A stretch of 57,958 nucleotides of DNA from Halobacteriales archaeon QS_1_68_20 (lineage in GTDB: Archaea > Halobacteriota > Halobacteria > Halobacteriales > PXRE01), in the NCBI GenBank assembly GCA_003021085.1, contig PXRE01000008.1, positions 70,682 to 128,639 on the forward strand, in the 5' to 3' direction. Position numbers and translations under genes: made by a program. The notes beneath the pieces are model-generated. The model saw nothing but the letters and a program-made list of their open reading frames with translations, searched no databases and was not told where the DNA came from. Below are positions 43,086-51,627 of this stretch, one piece after another (the first letter of the stretch is position 1; each line of letters starts with the position of its first letter).

Positions 43086-44009
43086 ATGCAAGGTTGGGTT
43101 CGTCAGCAACTTGAGAGAGCATATCAGCGGTATTTATTACAAGAGATCAACAGTATGCCAACGCACGTTGCGATTATCCAGGACGGTAATCGGCGGTTTG
43201 CGAAACAAGCGGGGGAAGGGACTTCGACGGGACACCGGAAGGGTGCAGAGACGGCCGAGCAATTACTTCATTGGTGTAACGACCTGGGAATCGAAGAAGT
43301 GACGCTGTACGCGTTTTCGACGGAAAACTTCCACCGGCCGGAGGACGAAAAGGAGAAGATATTCGATTTGCTAGAGGAGAAACTCCGGGAATTTGCAGAC
43401 GACGAACGAATCCACGAGGAAGAGACGTGCATTCGCGTTATCGGGGACAGGACGAAACTCCCTCGACGAGTTCGGAAAGCGATCGACTACGCTGAGTCGA
43501 GAACTGAAGCGTACGGACGGTTTCGATTGAACGTTGCTGTCGCGTACGGTGGCCGGAATCAACTCCTGGATGCAGCGAAGGACATTACTCGGGCGGTCAA
43601 GGAGAGCGACCTCGCGCCCGAAGATATTGACGTAGCCGAGATCGAGCGGCGCCTGTACGACCGCCCAGTACGGGACGTAGACCTGATCATTCGGACGGGC
43701 GGTGACGAGCGCACCTCGAACTTCCTGCCGTGGCACGCCAATGGCAACGAAGCCGCCGTCTTCTTTTGTACTCCCTACTGGCCGGAATTCCGAAAGATCG
43801 ACTTCTTGCGTGCTATCCGGACCTACGAAAACCGTGAGCAATCCTGGCGCCGCCACAAAGCACGGCGGGCCCTGACCTTGTTGACGGCTCTGAGTGAGGT
43901 AGAGCTGGGCGAGGCACGGCGTATCATCCGTCACTTCAAGAAGTATCTGCCCCGCAGCGACCGCCATGCCGTCCACGAAGTCCAGCAGGAGGCCGAACCC
44001 GCCGACTAG
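43086..44009 (+). CDS. uppS: cis-Prenyltransferase (undecaprenyl/polyprenyl diphosphate synthase)
   Basis: The 307-aa protein condenses isopentenyl diphosphate onto an allylic primer to make the long polyprenyl diphosphate used as glycan carrier. The substrate-binding motif HVAIIQDGNRRFAKQ (with Gln where bacteria have Met), STENFHRPEDEKEKIF, and IRTGGDERTSNFLPW are present. The usual WQxxYxE block is changed to WHANGNEAAVFF, as in many archaeal homologues. Local GC is lower than that of the neighbours. Its TAG stop overlaps the stop of the convergent antiporter gene (CTAG, 44006-44009). Start 43086 keeps the basic N-terminal extension. Confidence 0.92.
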   Translation: MQGWVRQQLERAYQRYLLQEINSMPTHVAIIQDGNRRFAKQAGEGTSTGHRKGAETAEQLLHWCNDLGIEEVTLYAFSTENFHRPEDEKEKIFDLLEEKLREFADDERIHEEETCIRVIGDRTKLPRRVRKAIDYAESRTEAYGRFRLNVAVAYGGRNQLLDAAKDITRAVKESDLAPEDIDVAEIERRLYDRPVRDVDLIIRTGGDERTSNFLPWHANGNEAAVFFCTPYWPEFRKIDFLRAIRTYENREQSWRRHKARRALTLLTALSEVELGEARRIIRHFKKYLPRSDRHAVHEVQQEAEPAD

Positions 44010-45337
44010 TCCGCGGTCTGGTAAGACTCCTCCCAGTCCTCGAAGGCGTCCATCACGGGGCTGGAGGCGATCCCGTGGATCACGATCGACGAGAGGACGA
44101 CGAACCCGACCAGCGCCCAGATCCGTTCGGCCGCCACCAGCAGTTGCAGTTCCTGGAACGAGGCTTCGTTGAGCGCGTACGCGAGGTAGTAGAACGACCC
44201 GATGCCGCGGATTCCGAAACTGGCGACGACCGACCGGGCCGGCCAGGCGAGGTCCGACCCCATCAGGCCGATCACCCCCGCGACCGGCCGCACGACCACG
44301 ATGAGCGCCAGGCCCACGACGACGTCCATCCACGTCAGCGGGTCCAGCAGGCCGCCCGCGAGGGCGCCCCCGAACAGCACCAGGACGGCGGCCATCACCA
44401 GGCGCTCGACCATCACCGCGTAGTCGTTCAGCGTCTTGTAGTAGTCGTGTTTCCACTCGAACTGCCGGAGGACGAGCGCGCCGACGAACACCGCCAGGAA
44501 GCCGTAGCCGCCGACGACCTCGGTGGCGCCGTAGATGATCAGCGTCCCCGAGAGGGCCTCCGCGCCCTCCATCGTCTGGGCGACCCGGGAAGACGCCGGC
44601 AGACGGAAGATGAGGAGGCCACCCGCGTACCCCATGACGTAGCCCATCACGACGCCGACGACGATCTTGTAGACGACGTCGTCGAGGAACCAGTCGAGGA
44701 GCCACCCGTACTCGGTCACGCCCGGGAGGACGCTCCCGCTGGTCGCGGCCGTCACGCCGGTCGCGGCGGCCAGCGCGATGGCGAGGTTCGTGAACGGGAA
44801 CGCGAGACCGTCGTTCAGCCCGGCCTCGGAGGTGAGGCTGAACCGAACCCGTCGTTCCTGGTGGGTTTCTTCCGGGTCTTCCTCCATCTCCGTCAGCGGT
44901 GGCCCCGCCTCGATGTCCGAGGCGAGTACGGGGTCGGTCGGCGCGATCACGGCGCCCAGGAGCACCGCGAGCGCCGGTTGCATCCCGAGCAGTCCCCACC
45001 CGAGGACGACCGCCGCGGCGATTGTCAGCGGCATCGTGATCCCGAGCAGCCGCCAGGTCGGACCCCACCCGCGCCAGGAGAACGGCTTGTCGATCTTGAG
45101 GCCGGCCCCCATCAGGGCCACGATGACCACCAGTTCCGTGAGGTGCTCGACGATCACGGAGTTCTGGACCATGTCGGGCCTCTCTACGCCGTGTGGAAGC
45201 GAGAAGAGCACGAATCCCCCGACGACGTACAGGATCGGGACGGACATGGGCTGGTGCTTGAGGAGTCGCGGCAGGACGACGGCACCGAAGATGGCGACGC
45301 CGATGATGACCAGCGCCACCGGATACGTCTCGACCAT
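44006..45337 (-). CDS. Cation:proton antiporter (CPA1/NhaP-like)
   Basis: The 443-aa protein has about 12 TM helices (first at VALVIIGVAIFGAVVLPRLL) and the CPA antiporter core: VIAPTDPVLASDIE and LTSEAGLNDGLAFPFTNLAI, in which the conserved Asp pair (ND) and TDPV motif mediate Na+/H+ exchange, and SFGIRGIGSFYYLAYAL near the end. It should exchange Na+ (or K+) for H+ at the membrane, important in salt-rich cytoplasm. The ATG at 45337 (MVETYPVALVI) removes a non-conserved upstream extension. Confidence 0.92.
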   Translation of the reverse strand: MVETYPVALVIIGVAIFGAVVLPRLLKHQPMSVPILYVVGGFVLFSLPHGVERPDMVQNSVIVEHLTELVVIVALMGAGLKIDKPFSWRGWGPTWRLLGITMPLTIAAAVVLGWGLLGMQPALAVLLGAVIAPTDPVLASDIEAGPPLTEMEEDPEETHQERRVRFSLTSEAGLNDGLAFPFTNLAIALAAATGVTAATSGSVLPGVTEYGWLLDWFLDDVVYKIVVGVVMGYVMGYAGGLLIFRLPASSRVAQTMEGAEALSGTLIIYGATEVVGGYGFLAVFVGALVLRQFEWKHDYYKTLNDYAVMVERLVMAAVLVLFGGALAGGLLDPLTWMDVVVGLALIVVVRPVAGVIGLMGSDLAWPARSVVASFGIRGIGSFYYLAYALNEASFQELQLLVAAERIWALVGFVVLSSIVIHGIASSPVMDAFEDWEESYQTAD

Positions 45338-45417
45338 CGGAACCCGCCCTAGGAAATCGCCCGAGGTAACTGTTTGGTGGTTACTGCCGGCCGCCGTCAG
45401 GAAAGCTCGTCCTACGG

Positions 45418-45563
45418 GGCTGGCCGTCCAGTTGGGCGGCGGAGTGGGTCCGCCTAACGCCCTCAATGCCGATCGACCACGACGTTCGTCCAGCGGCGTT
45501 CGGCCTACCGCCCGAAATTCCGATGGACCGCCCGTCCATCGACGTTTGGCCTAACGGCCAAAC
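45418..45563. repeat. Degenerate ~50-bp repeats and stop-codon hairpin downstream of uppS2
   Basis: Sequences around CCGCCTAACGCCC (~45448), CGGCCTACCGCCCGAA (~45502) and TTTGGCCTAACGGCCAAAC (45545-45563) look like degenerate copies of one 3'-end motif spaced about 50 bases. The last forms a perfect stem, GTTTGGCC (45544-45551) with GGCCAAAC (45556-45563), spanning the uppS2 stop codon. It may act in termination or record slippage of the gene's 3' end. Confidence 0.45.
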
Positions 45564-46159
45564 CGCCGCTGGCGGTTCTGGAACTCGCGGATCGCCCGGA
45601 GGTAGTCCCGCTTGCGGAAGTCCCGCCAGTTGACGTCGGTGAAGTACAGTTCCGAGTACACCGACTGCCAGATCATGAAGTCCGAGAGCCGTTCGGCCCC
45701 CGTCTTGATGAACAGGTCCGGTTCGGCGGCGAACACCAGTTCCTCCTCGACGGTCGTGGCCTCGACCTCCTCCGGGGCCAGGTCGCCGCTGTCGACCGCC
45801 GTCGCCAGCGACCGGACCGCCTCCGCGAACTCCTCTTTGCCGCCGTGGCCGATGCTGACCTGGATTGGGGCGTCCGCGCGCTCGGTGTCCTCGGGGCCGC
45901 GGACCGCGAGGCGGCGGGGCGCCTCCACCGCCGAGAGTTGCCGCTTCAGCGTCGGCACCGCCGCGGGGTCGAGCACGCTCACGTAGATGGATACGCGCGT
46001 GGCGCCGTACTCGTCGGTCCAACGCAAGAATCGTTCCAGCGTCTCGTACGACCCCTGTTCGAGGAGGTCCCGCTCGGTCACCGCCAGGGCGACGTGGTCG
46101 GGCGTCGAGGCGTCCGCCGACCGCACCTGCAACGCCAGGAACTTGTCGTACAGGCCCAC
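45551..46159 (-). CDS. Divergent cis-prenyltransferase-family protein
   Basis: The 202-aa protein has the C-terminal cis-prenyltransferase signature (DLFIKTGAERLSDFMIWQSV then YSELYFTDVNWRDFRKRDYL) but lacks the DGNRR catalytic loop near its N-terminus (PDHVALAVTERDLLEQGSYE there). The uppS gene at 43086 has the loop but a changed C-terminal block. This complementarity resembles heteromeric enzymes such as the eukaryotic DHDDS/NgBR pair, so it may be an accessory subunit. The ATG at 46159 gives MGLYDKFLALQVR. It is encoded on the opposite strand, 8 kb-free distance of about 1.5 kb from uppS. Confidence 0.88.
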   Translation of the reverse strand: MGLYDKFLALQVRSADASTPDHVALAVTERDLLEQGSYETLERFLRWTDEYGATRVSIYVSVLDPAAVPTLKRQLSAVEAPRRLAVRGPEDTERADAPIQVSIGHGGKEEFAEAVRSLATAVDSGDLAPEEVEATTVEEELVFAAEPDLFIKTGAERLSDFMIWQSVYSELYFTDVNWRDFRKRDYLRAIREFQNRQRRFGR

Positions 46160-46236
46160 GCCCGTAGGTGCGCGGCGGCGGAACCTAAATCCCGCCGCTT
46201 CGGCCGTGCCGAGATTCTTAAGTATGAAACAGGTGA

Positions 46237-47568
46237 ATGGGGGGGTACGTGACCGACATCGTCCGGCGAGCGTGTGCGTTCGCAGCCGTGGGGTCGCTCG
46301 CGCTCGCGGCCCCGATCGCGGGCGGCGCCGCCGCGGTCGTCTTCCTGGCCATCGCCGTCATCGCGGCGTTCGTCGTGACAGACGGGCCCGTCTTCGAACT
46401 GTTCGCCCGCCCGGGCGACCGGAAGGGGAACACCCTCTACGGCCTCGCGGGGGTCGCCCTCGCAGCCACGGGACTGGCCCTCCTCGCGATGCTCCCCGGG
46501 TTCGGCCTCCCGCTCTCCGTGTTCGTGGGGACGGTCCTGCTACTGTCGTACGGAAACGTCGGTGAGCAGGTCGTCCGCTCGCGGACCACCTCCGAGATAG
46601 TCGCCACCGTCGGGTTCGGCGTCGTCGCGTTCCTCGGGGCCGTCTTCGGGATGGTCGCCACCGCACGCCTGAGCGGCGACCCCGCGCGCTCGGCCGGCGA
46701 GATTCTCTTCCTCGCGGCCGCCGGGGCGCTACTGGCCGCGCTGTTGCGGTCGCTACTGCTGGAACGTGACGACCCACTGGTGATGTCCTCGGTCGGCATC
46801 CTGCTGTGGTTCCTGGCGGACCTGACGGCCCCCGCACCGATGGAAGACGTCCTCGGGGCCCTGGCCGTGACGCTGGCGCTGGGCTACGGGTCGTTCGCGC
46901 TCGGTGCCGCCTCGATCCCGGGGATGCTCACCGGCGTCTTCCTCGGACTGCTGACGCTGGTGCTGGGCGGGCCCGCGTGGTTCGTCGTGCTCGTGACCTT
47001 CTTCGGCGTCGGCGCGCTGGCGACGAAGTACCGGTACGACCAGAAGGTCGAGCACGGCGTCGCCCAGGAGAACGAGGGAGCGCGCGGTAGCGGCAACGTC
47101 CTCGGGAACTCGGCGGTAGCGCTACTCGCACTGCTGGGGTACGCCGCGTCGCCGAACCCGGTCGACCTCCCGGAGGCGATTTTCCTGTACGCCTTCGTCG
47201 GGTCGCTGGCCACCGCACTGAGCGACACGCTGTCCAGTGAAATCGGCGGGGTCTACGACGACCCACGACTGATCACCACCCTCGAAGTCACCGAACCCGG
47301 CACCGACGGCGCCGTCACCTGGCAGGGCGTCGTCGCGGGGACGGCGGGCGCGGCCGCCGTCGCGGCCATCGCACTGTTGCTGTACCCGGCCGTCGAAGTC
47401 GTCGGCGCGGCGACCGTCGTGGCCGCCGGGTTCGTCGGCATGAACGCGGACAGCATCATCGGGGCGACCCTGGAGGGCGACCGCCTGGGCAACAAGAGCG
47501 TCAACTTCCTCGCCACGCTGGTCGGCGCGGTCGCCGCGGCCGGGTTCGCCGGCCTGCTCGGACTCTGA
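46237..47568 (+). CDS. DUF92/TMEM19-family membrane protein
   Basis: The 443-aa protein (or 439 aa if the GTG at 46249 is used) has about 12 TM segments and the DUF92 signature RPGDRKGNTLYGLAG, then near the end GSLATALSDTLSSEIGG, TWQGVVAGTAGA and NADSIIGATLEGD. Plant VTE6 of this family phosphorylates phytyl phosphate; archaeal members are mostly unstudied. Lying beside two cis-prenyltransferase genes, a role in polyprenyl or isoprenoid phosphate metabolism is plausible. A TATA-like TTCTTAAGTA at 46214-46223 makes the GTG start equally possible. Confidence 0.88.
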   Translation: MGGYVTDIVRRACAFAAVGSLALAAPIAGGAAAVVFLAIAVIAAFVVTDGPVFELFARPGDRKGNTLYGLAGVALAATGLALLAMLPGFGLPLSVFVGTVLLLSYGNVGEQVVRSRTTSEIVATVGFGVVAFLGAVFGMVATARLSGDPARSAGEILFLAAAGALLAALLRSLLLERDDPLVMSSVGILLWFLADLTAPAPMEDVLGALAVTLALGYGSFALGAASIPGMLTGVFLGLLTLVLGGPAWFVVLVTFFGVGALATKYRYDQKVEHGVAQENEGARGSGNVLGNSAVALLALLGYAASPNPVDLPEAIFLYAFVGSLATALSDTLSSEIGGVYDDPRLITTLEVTEPGTDGAVTWQGVVAGTAGAAAVAAIALLLYPAVEVVGAATVVAAGFVGMNADSIIGATLEGDRLGNKSVNFLATLVGAVAAAGFAGLLGL

Positions 47569-47593
47569 AATTCGCCGGACTCCGGGGGCCCGC

Positions 47594-49099
47594 CTACTCG
47601 GCGGGCACTTCGAGCAACTGGTCGGCGGTCCTGATCCGGAGGCTGGTCGGCCGCTTGACGAACTCCCCGGTCTCGCGGGCGATCACCTGCGCGACGCCGC
47701 GCTGTGCGGCGACGTCGAGGACGCGCTGGGTGAGTTCGCCGTCGAGGACGACCGCCCAGGGGCCGACGTCGCTCCCGTCGATGGCCTCGAACGCGTCGGC
47801 CGCCGGCGCCTCCGCCAGCACGTCGAACGACTCGTCGACGAGTCTGACGACCCCGGTTCCCTCGCCGACGACCGCTCGCGCGTGATCCAGCAACGTGGAC
47901 GCCGAGGAGCCGGTCGCGCCGTCCGGGTCGGTGACCGATTCCGCGTCGACGTCCGCAGGGGCGACCTGGTCGGACCCCGCCTCGACCCCTGCCGACCCGG
48001 AGTCAGGCGTACCGTCGGTGGCCGCAGCACCGACCGCCGTGGCGTCGGCTCCCGGGTCGTCGTCCGCCGACGCTCCGGTCCGACCGTTCTCCGGGTCCAC
48101 GTTGCGGTCGGGGACGGTCGACGCGTCGGCCTCCGCACGCTGGCCGGGTTTGGGACCGTCCGCCGGTCCCTCACCGGTGACCGCGTCGCCCTCGGGCGAC
48201 GGCGGGTCCTCCGGACTCGACGGCCGGGCGGTCCCGGCGTCGGCGTCCGGCGCGGGCCGGACGCTCCCGTCGGTGGCGGCGACGCCCTGTCCCTCCTCGG
48301 CGATGACCTCGTAGGGCATCTTCTCCCGGAGCGCCTCGGTCACCTCCCGGCGGGACAGGTCCTCGACCGACCGGCCCGCAGGCGCCAGCGCGACGTAGTC
48401 CACGTCCCCGACCTGCGCGAGTTCCTTCAGGATGAGGTCGCCACCGCGGTCGCCGTCGAAGAACGCGGTGACGGTCCGCTCGCTGGTCAGTTCGCCCACC
48501 GCCTGGGGGACGTTCGTCCCCTCGACGGCGACGGCGTTCTTGATGCCGTACTGCAACAGCTGGAGGACGTCCGCGCGCCCCTCGACGACGATGATCGCGT
48601 CGCTGTCGGCGACGTGGGGGCCGGCCGGCAGGCCCTCGTACTCCGTGATGTCCTCGACCCGGACGCTGCGACGGACCTCCTCCAGTATCTCCTGGGTGCT
48701 CATCACCGAGTCGTCGAACGACTCGGCCATCAGTTCCTTCGCGCGGTCGACGACCTCGCGGCGTTTGGCCGCGCGGATGTCCTCGATGCCGGTGACCTCG
48801 ACCTCGGCCCGGCAGGGACCGATGCGGCTGATCGTCTCCAGCGCGGCCGCCAGGACGGCGGTCTCGGTCCTGTCGAGGCTGGAGGCGATGGTGAGGTCGC
48901 CGAACGAGTGCCCGCGCTCGCTGTCGACGTCGACGTCGATGCGGCCGATCTTCGAGGCCTCCTGGAGCTTCCGGAGGTCCATCTCCGTGCCCAGCAGGCC
49001 CTCGGTCTGCCCGAACACCGCGCCGACGACGTCACTCCGCTCTACCACCCCGTCTGCCGTTACGTCCGCGTGGATGAGGTATTTCGATGTATCCTGCAT
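47594..49099 (-). CDS. dnaG: Archaeal DnaG-type primase / exosome-associated protein
   Basis: The 501-aa protein carries the archaeal DnaG N-terminus (KYLIHADVTADGVVERSDVV) and a Toprim domain with the acidic triad (IIVVEGRADVLQLL and FFDGDRGGDL). In archaea, DnaG is found mainly in the RNA exosome and binds poly(A), and it has weak primase activity. Residues ~280-410 form a very acidic, Ala/Pro/Ser-rich insertion before the conserved C-terminal end (LLDHARAVVGEGTGVVRLVD). The ATG at 49099 is unambiguous. Confidence 0.95.
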   Translation of the reverse strand: MQDTSKYLIHADVTADGVVERSDVVGAVFGQTEGLLGTEMDLRKLQEASKIGRIDVDVDSERGHSFGDLTIASSLDRTETAVLAAALETISRIGPCRAEVEVTGIEDIRAAKRREVVDRAKELMAESFDDSVMSTQEILEEVRRSVRVEDITEYEGLPAGPHVADSDAIIVVEGRADVLQLLQYGIKNAVAVEGTNVPQAVGELTSERTVTAFFDGDRGGDLILKELAQVGDVDYVALAPAGRSVEDLSRREVTEALREKMPYEVIAEEGQGVAATDGSVRPAPDADAGTARPSSPEDPPSPEGDAVTGEGPADGPKPGQRAEADASTVPDRNVDPENGRTGASADDDPGADATAVGAAATDGTPDSGSAGVEAGSDQVAPADVDAESVTDPDGATGSSASTLLDHARAVVGEGTGVVRLVDESFDVLAEAPAADAFEAIDGSDVGPWAVVLDGELTQRVLDVAAQRGVAQVIARETGEFVKRPTSLRIRTADQLLEVPAE

Positions 49100-49243
49100 G
49101 GTGAATCTGCCCCCGCCCAGGGGCGTGTGATCGTGATGATGCCATGAGTCTGCTCATGGACCGTCGTTACTACGGACGCGCCGGACAAAATACCTGTCGA
49201 CATCGGGACAAACTGCCGCAGTTTCCAAAGCGTTCCGGGACCC

Positions 49244-50008
49244 TCACTCTAGTTCCCCGTCCAACGACCCTGAACGGCCGTCCTGGCTCCCTGTCGACCC
49301 CCTCGCGACCGGTTCGCCGTAGACCAGCCACTCGACGCCAGCCTCGCGGGCCGCGTCGACGACGACGTCCACGTCCACGACGCCGTCGCCCAGCGACACC
49401 GGGTCCCCGTCGGCGTCGACGTCCCGGAGCGCCACCAGCGGGACCCGGCCGGTGAGTCGGCCCAGCACCGCGGCGGGGTCCCGGCCGGCCGCAGTGACCG
49501 CTCCCACATCCAGTTCGAAGGCCAGGCCCTCGCCCGACCGCTCGACGAGCAGGTCGAAGGCGTCCAGGGATCGCTCGGCCGCGTCGTCGGTCTCCCCGGG
49601 TGGATCGATCCGTCGGAACTCGTGGGTGTCGTTGCGGTAACAGAGCGTCTGCCCGGACGTGGCAAGGCGGCCGCCCAGCGCCGACAGGCGCGTTGCCATC
49701 CGGTTGATCGCGTCGGGGGTCTCGAAGTGGGCCTCGTGGACCGGGGGAACGACGACCCGTCCGCACCCGACCGTCGCCAGGTCGCGGACGACAGCCTTGC
49801 GCTCGGCCTGCAGGCGGTCGTGGGAGACCGTCACCGAGACGGGTTCCAGTCCGGCCTCGCCAAGCGCCGCCGCGACCGGGCGGAGGTGCCGTCGCTCGAG
49901 GTCCGCGAAGGCCACGCCGTCGAACCCGGCCTCGGCCACGCGCGCCAACGTCTCCGACCGCGTCCCCTCGGACGCCTCGGCGACGGGGAGTCGAACCGCC
50001 GCTCGCAT
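49244..50008 (-). CDS. Sugar phosphate isomerase/epimerase-like TIM-barrel protein
   Basis: The 254-aa protein fits the xylose isomerase-like (AP endonuclease 2) TIM-barrel family: LARVAEAGFDGVAFADLERR at the start, VVPPVHEAHFETPDAINRMA, CYRNDTHEFRRID in place of the usual YHNH motif, and FELDVGAVTAAGRDPAAVL. The substrate is unknown, probably a sugar or hydroxyacid. The ATG at 50008 (MRAAVRLPVAEA) is natural. It is divergent from nothing nearby and lies downstream of the broken gene at 50096. Confidence 0.8.
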   Translation of the reverse strand: MRAAVRLPVAEASEGTRSETLARVAEAGFDGVAFADLERRHLRPVAAALGEAGLEPVSVTVSHDRLQAERKAVVRDLATVGCGRVVVPPVHEAHFETPDAINRMATRLSALGGRLATSGQTLCYRNDTHEFRRIDPPGETDDAAERSLDAFDLLVERSGEGLAFELDVGAVTAAGRDPAAVLGRLTGRVPLVALRDVDADGDPVSLGDGVVDVDVVVDAAREAGVEWLVYGEPVARGSTGSQDGRSGSLDGELE

Positions 50009-50095
50009 GGTCTATTCGTGGGCGGCCGGGTAGAAATACCTGCGGTACGGGGCGGCACCCAGCGGATCCGCTCCGTCGGGAACGCCGGCCGGGAT

Positions 50096-51486
50096 TCACT
50101 CCGACCGGAACCGACGGACAGCGCCGCGGCCGTCAGGCCGGCCACGCCGCCGACGGTCCCGAACCCGGGCGAGGACTCGGACTCCGTCGCAGTGGCGGTG
50201 GCCGGCGGGTCCGTGGGGTCGGGTCGGGGGGGGTCCGTGGGGGTGGCGGGGTCGGAGTCGCCGTCGGCGTCTCCGGTTCGAGGTGGGCGTCGGCCGATTC
50301 GTCGACCATCGCGGTCCAGGCCGACCAGTCCCGGTCGTCTGTCGTCCCGGGGACGTCGGTGGTGCGGCCGGCGACGAGGAGTCGCCCCTGGCCGGCGGGA
50401 GCGAGTCCCCGGCCGTCGCCCTCGCGGCCCGCGGGGTCGAGTCTGACCAGCCACTCCCGGTCTCCCGAGGCGTTCGTCTTCAACAGCAGGGTGGCCTGCT
50501 CCTCGCGTCCGTCGGTCCGGTAGTACGGCCCGACCGCCGCGAGGCCGCCGTCGTCGGTCTCGACCACGTCTTCCGGGGAGAATCCGTGCTCGTGAACGTC
50601 GTCGGTCCGCTCCCAGCGTGGTTCCCCATCAGCGCCAACCTCCCGGAGCCCCGGCCTGTCGGCACCGTCCACGTACGCGAAGACGTACCCGCCATCGGAC
50701 GTGTGCACGACGACGTCCGTGAAGTCGTCGCTGCACCCGTGCCGTCCGGACAGTCCGTCCCGGGTCGCCGACCGGAACCAGTCGGCATCGTTCGGCGAAC
50801 AGCCCTCGTCGTAGCTCCCGAACACGGCCACGCCCTCTTCGGCCGGCGCCACCGACAGCACGTTCGACGCCGAACTCGCCAGGTCGTCGGTCCACAGCCA
50901 GCCGCCGTCCGCCCTGGTGATCGCGACCCGTCCCGCGATGCCGTCGGTGCCGACCCACGCGGCCGTGCCGACCTCGAGGTAGTCGCCGTCCCCGAACTCG
51001 GCCACCCGGACGCGGAACGGCCGATAGTCCGACGCCAGGATCGAGGCCCACTGGGAGTTGCCGTACTTGCTGATCCGGTCCAGGGGATCTCCTTGCGGTC
51101 GTGGTGGGGCGCGTCGCGGACGCCGGCGATCACCAGGTCTCCGTCGCTCGTGGCGTGGCGTCTAGCGCCGCCTGCCGTGACTCCAGGCGGGGCATCCACG
51201 TCCAGTTGTGGTCGCCGCCGGCTTCCACGGCCGCGGCGACCGGGGCCCGTGGCGAGTCGCTCGGCGGGCGCGAATCGGTCCAGCGGGTGCCGACCAGGGC
51301 GAACCTGTCGGCCTCCAGTCGGACCGCGGCGTGGAACCGGCCGGTCTCGTCCAGGGAGTACCGCTTCTCCCAGGCGACGCCGGGGCCGGCGTGGTCGCTG
51401 GCCGGGGCGACGCCGGCGACCGCGACGGCCCCGAGGCTGGCTCCGAATCCTCGAAGGTAGCGTCGTCGTCGAACCGTGGGCGCCAT
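50096..51486 (-). pseudogene. Secreted Tat/PGF-CTERM surface protein with propeller-like repeats, multiply frameshifted
   Basis: A Tat-like start (VRRRRYLRGFGASLGAVAVA) leads into repeats of the propeller type (WEKRYSLDETGRFHAAVRLE, FALVGTRW). The frame then changes near 51135 (into TSDGDLVIAGVRDAPHHDRK), near 51088 (into LDRISKYGNSQWASILASDY) and again in the G-rich tract at about 50210-50240, after which a PGF-CTERM-like end appears (ESSPGFGTVGGVAGLTAAAL). At least three separate breaks are needed. Together the pieces describe one exported, ArtA-anchored protein of about 460 residues. The G8 and G5 homopolymers at 50227-50245 make sequencing error likely for at least one break. Confidence 0.75.
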
Positions 51487-51627
51487 CGACGGTATCGGGT
51501 CGGACGTGCCGGTCACAAATACGTTCCCATCGTGGCTATCGGTCGCCGCGGACTGCCGGTCCCCGCACCCGGAGCCGGCGGCAGTCGAAGGGCAAGAATC
51601 ACCACCCTCCGGCCCGACCGTCCGGGC

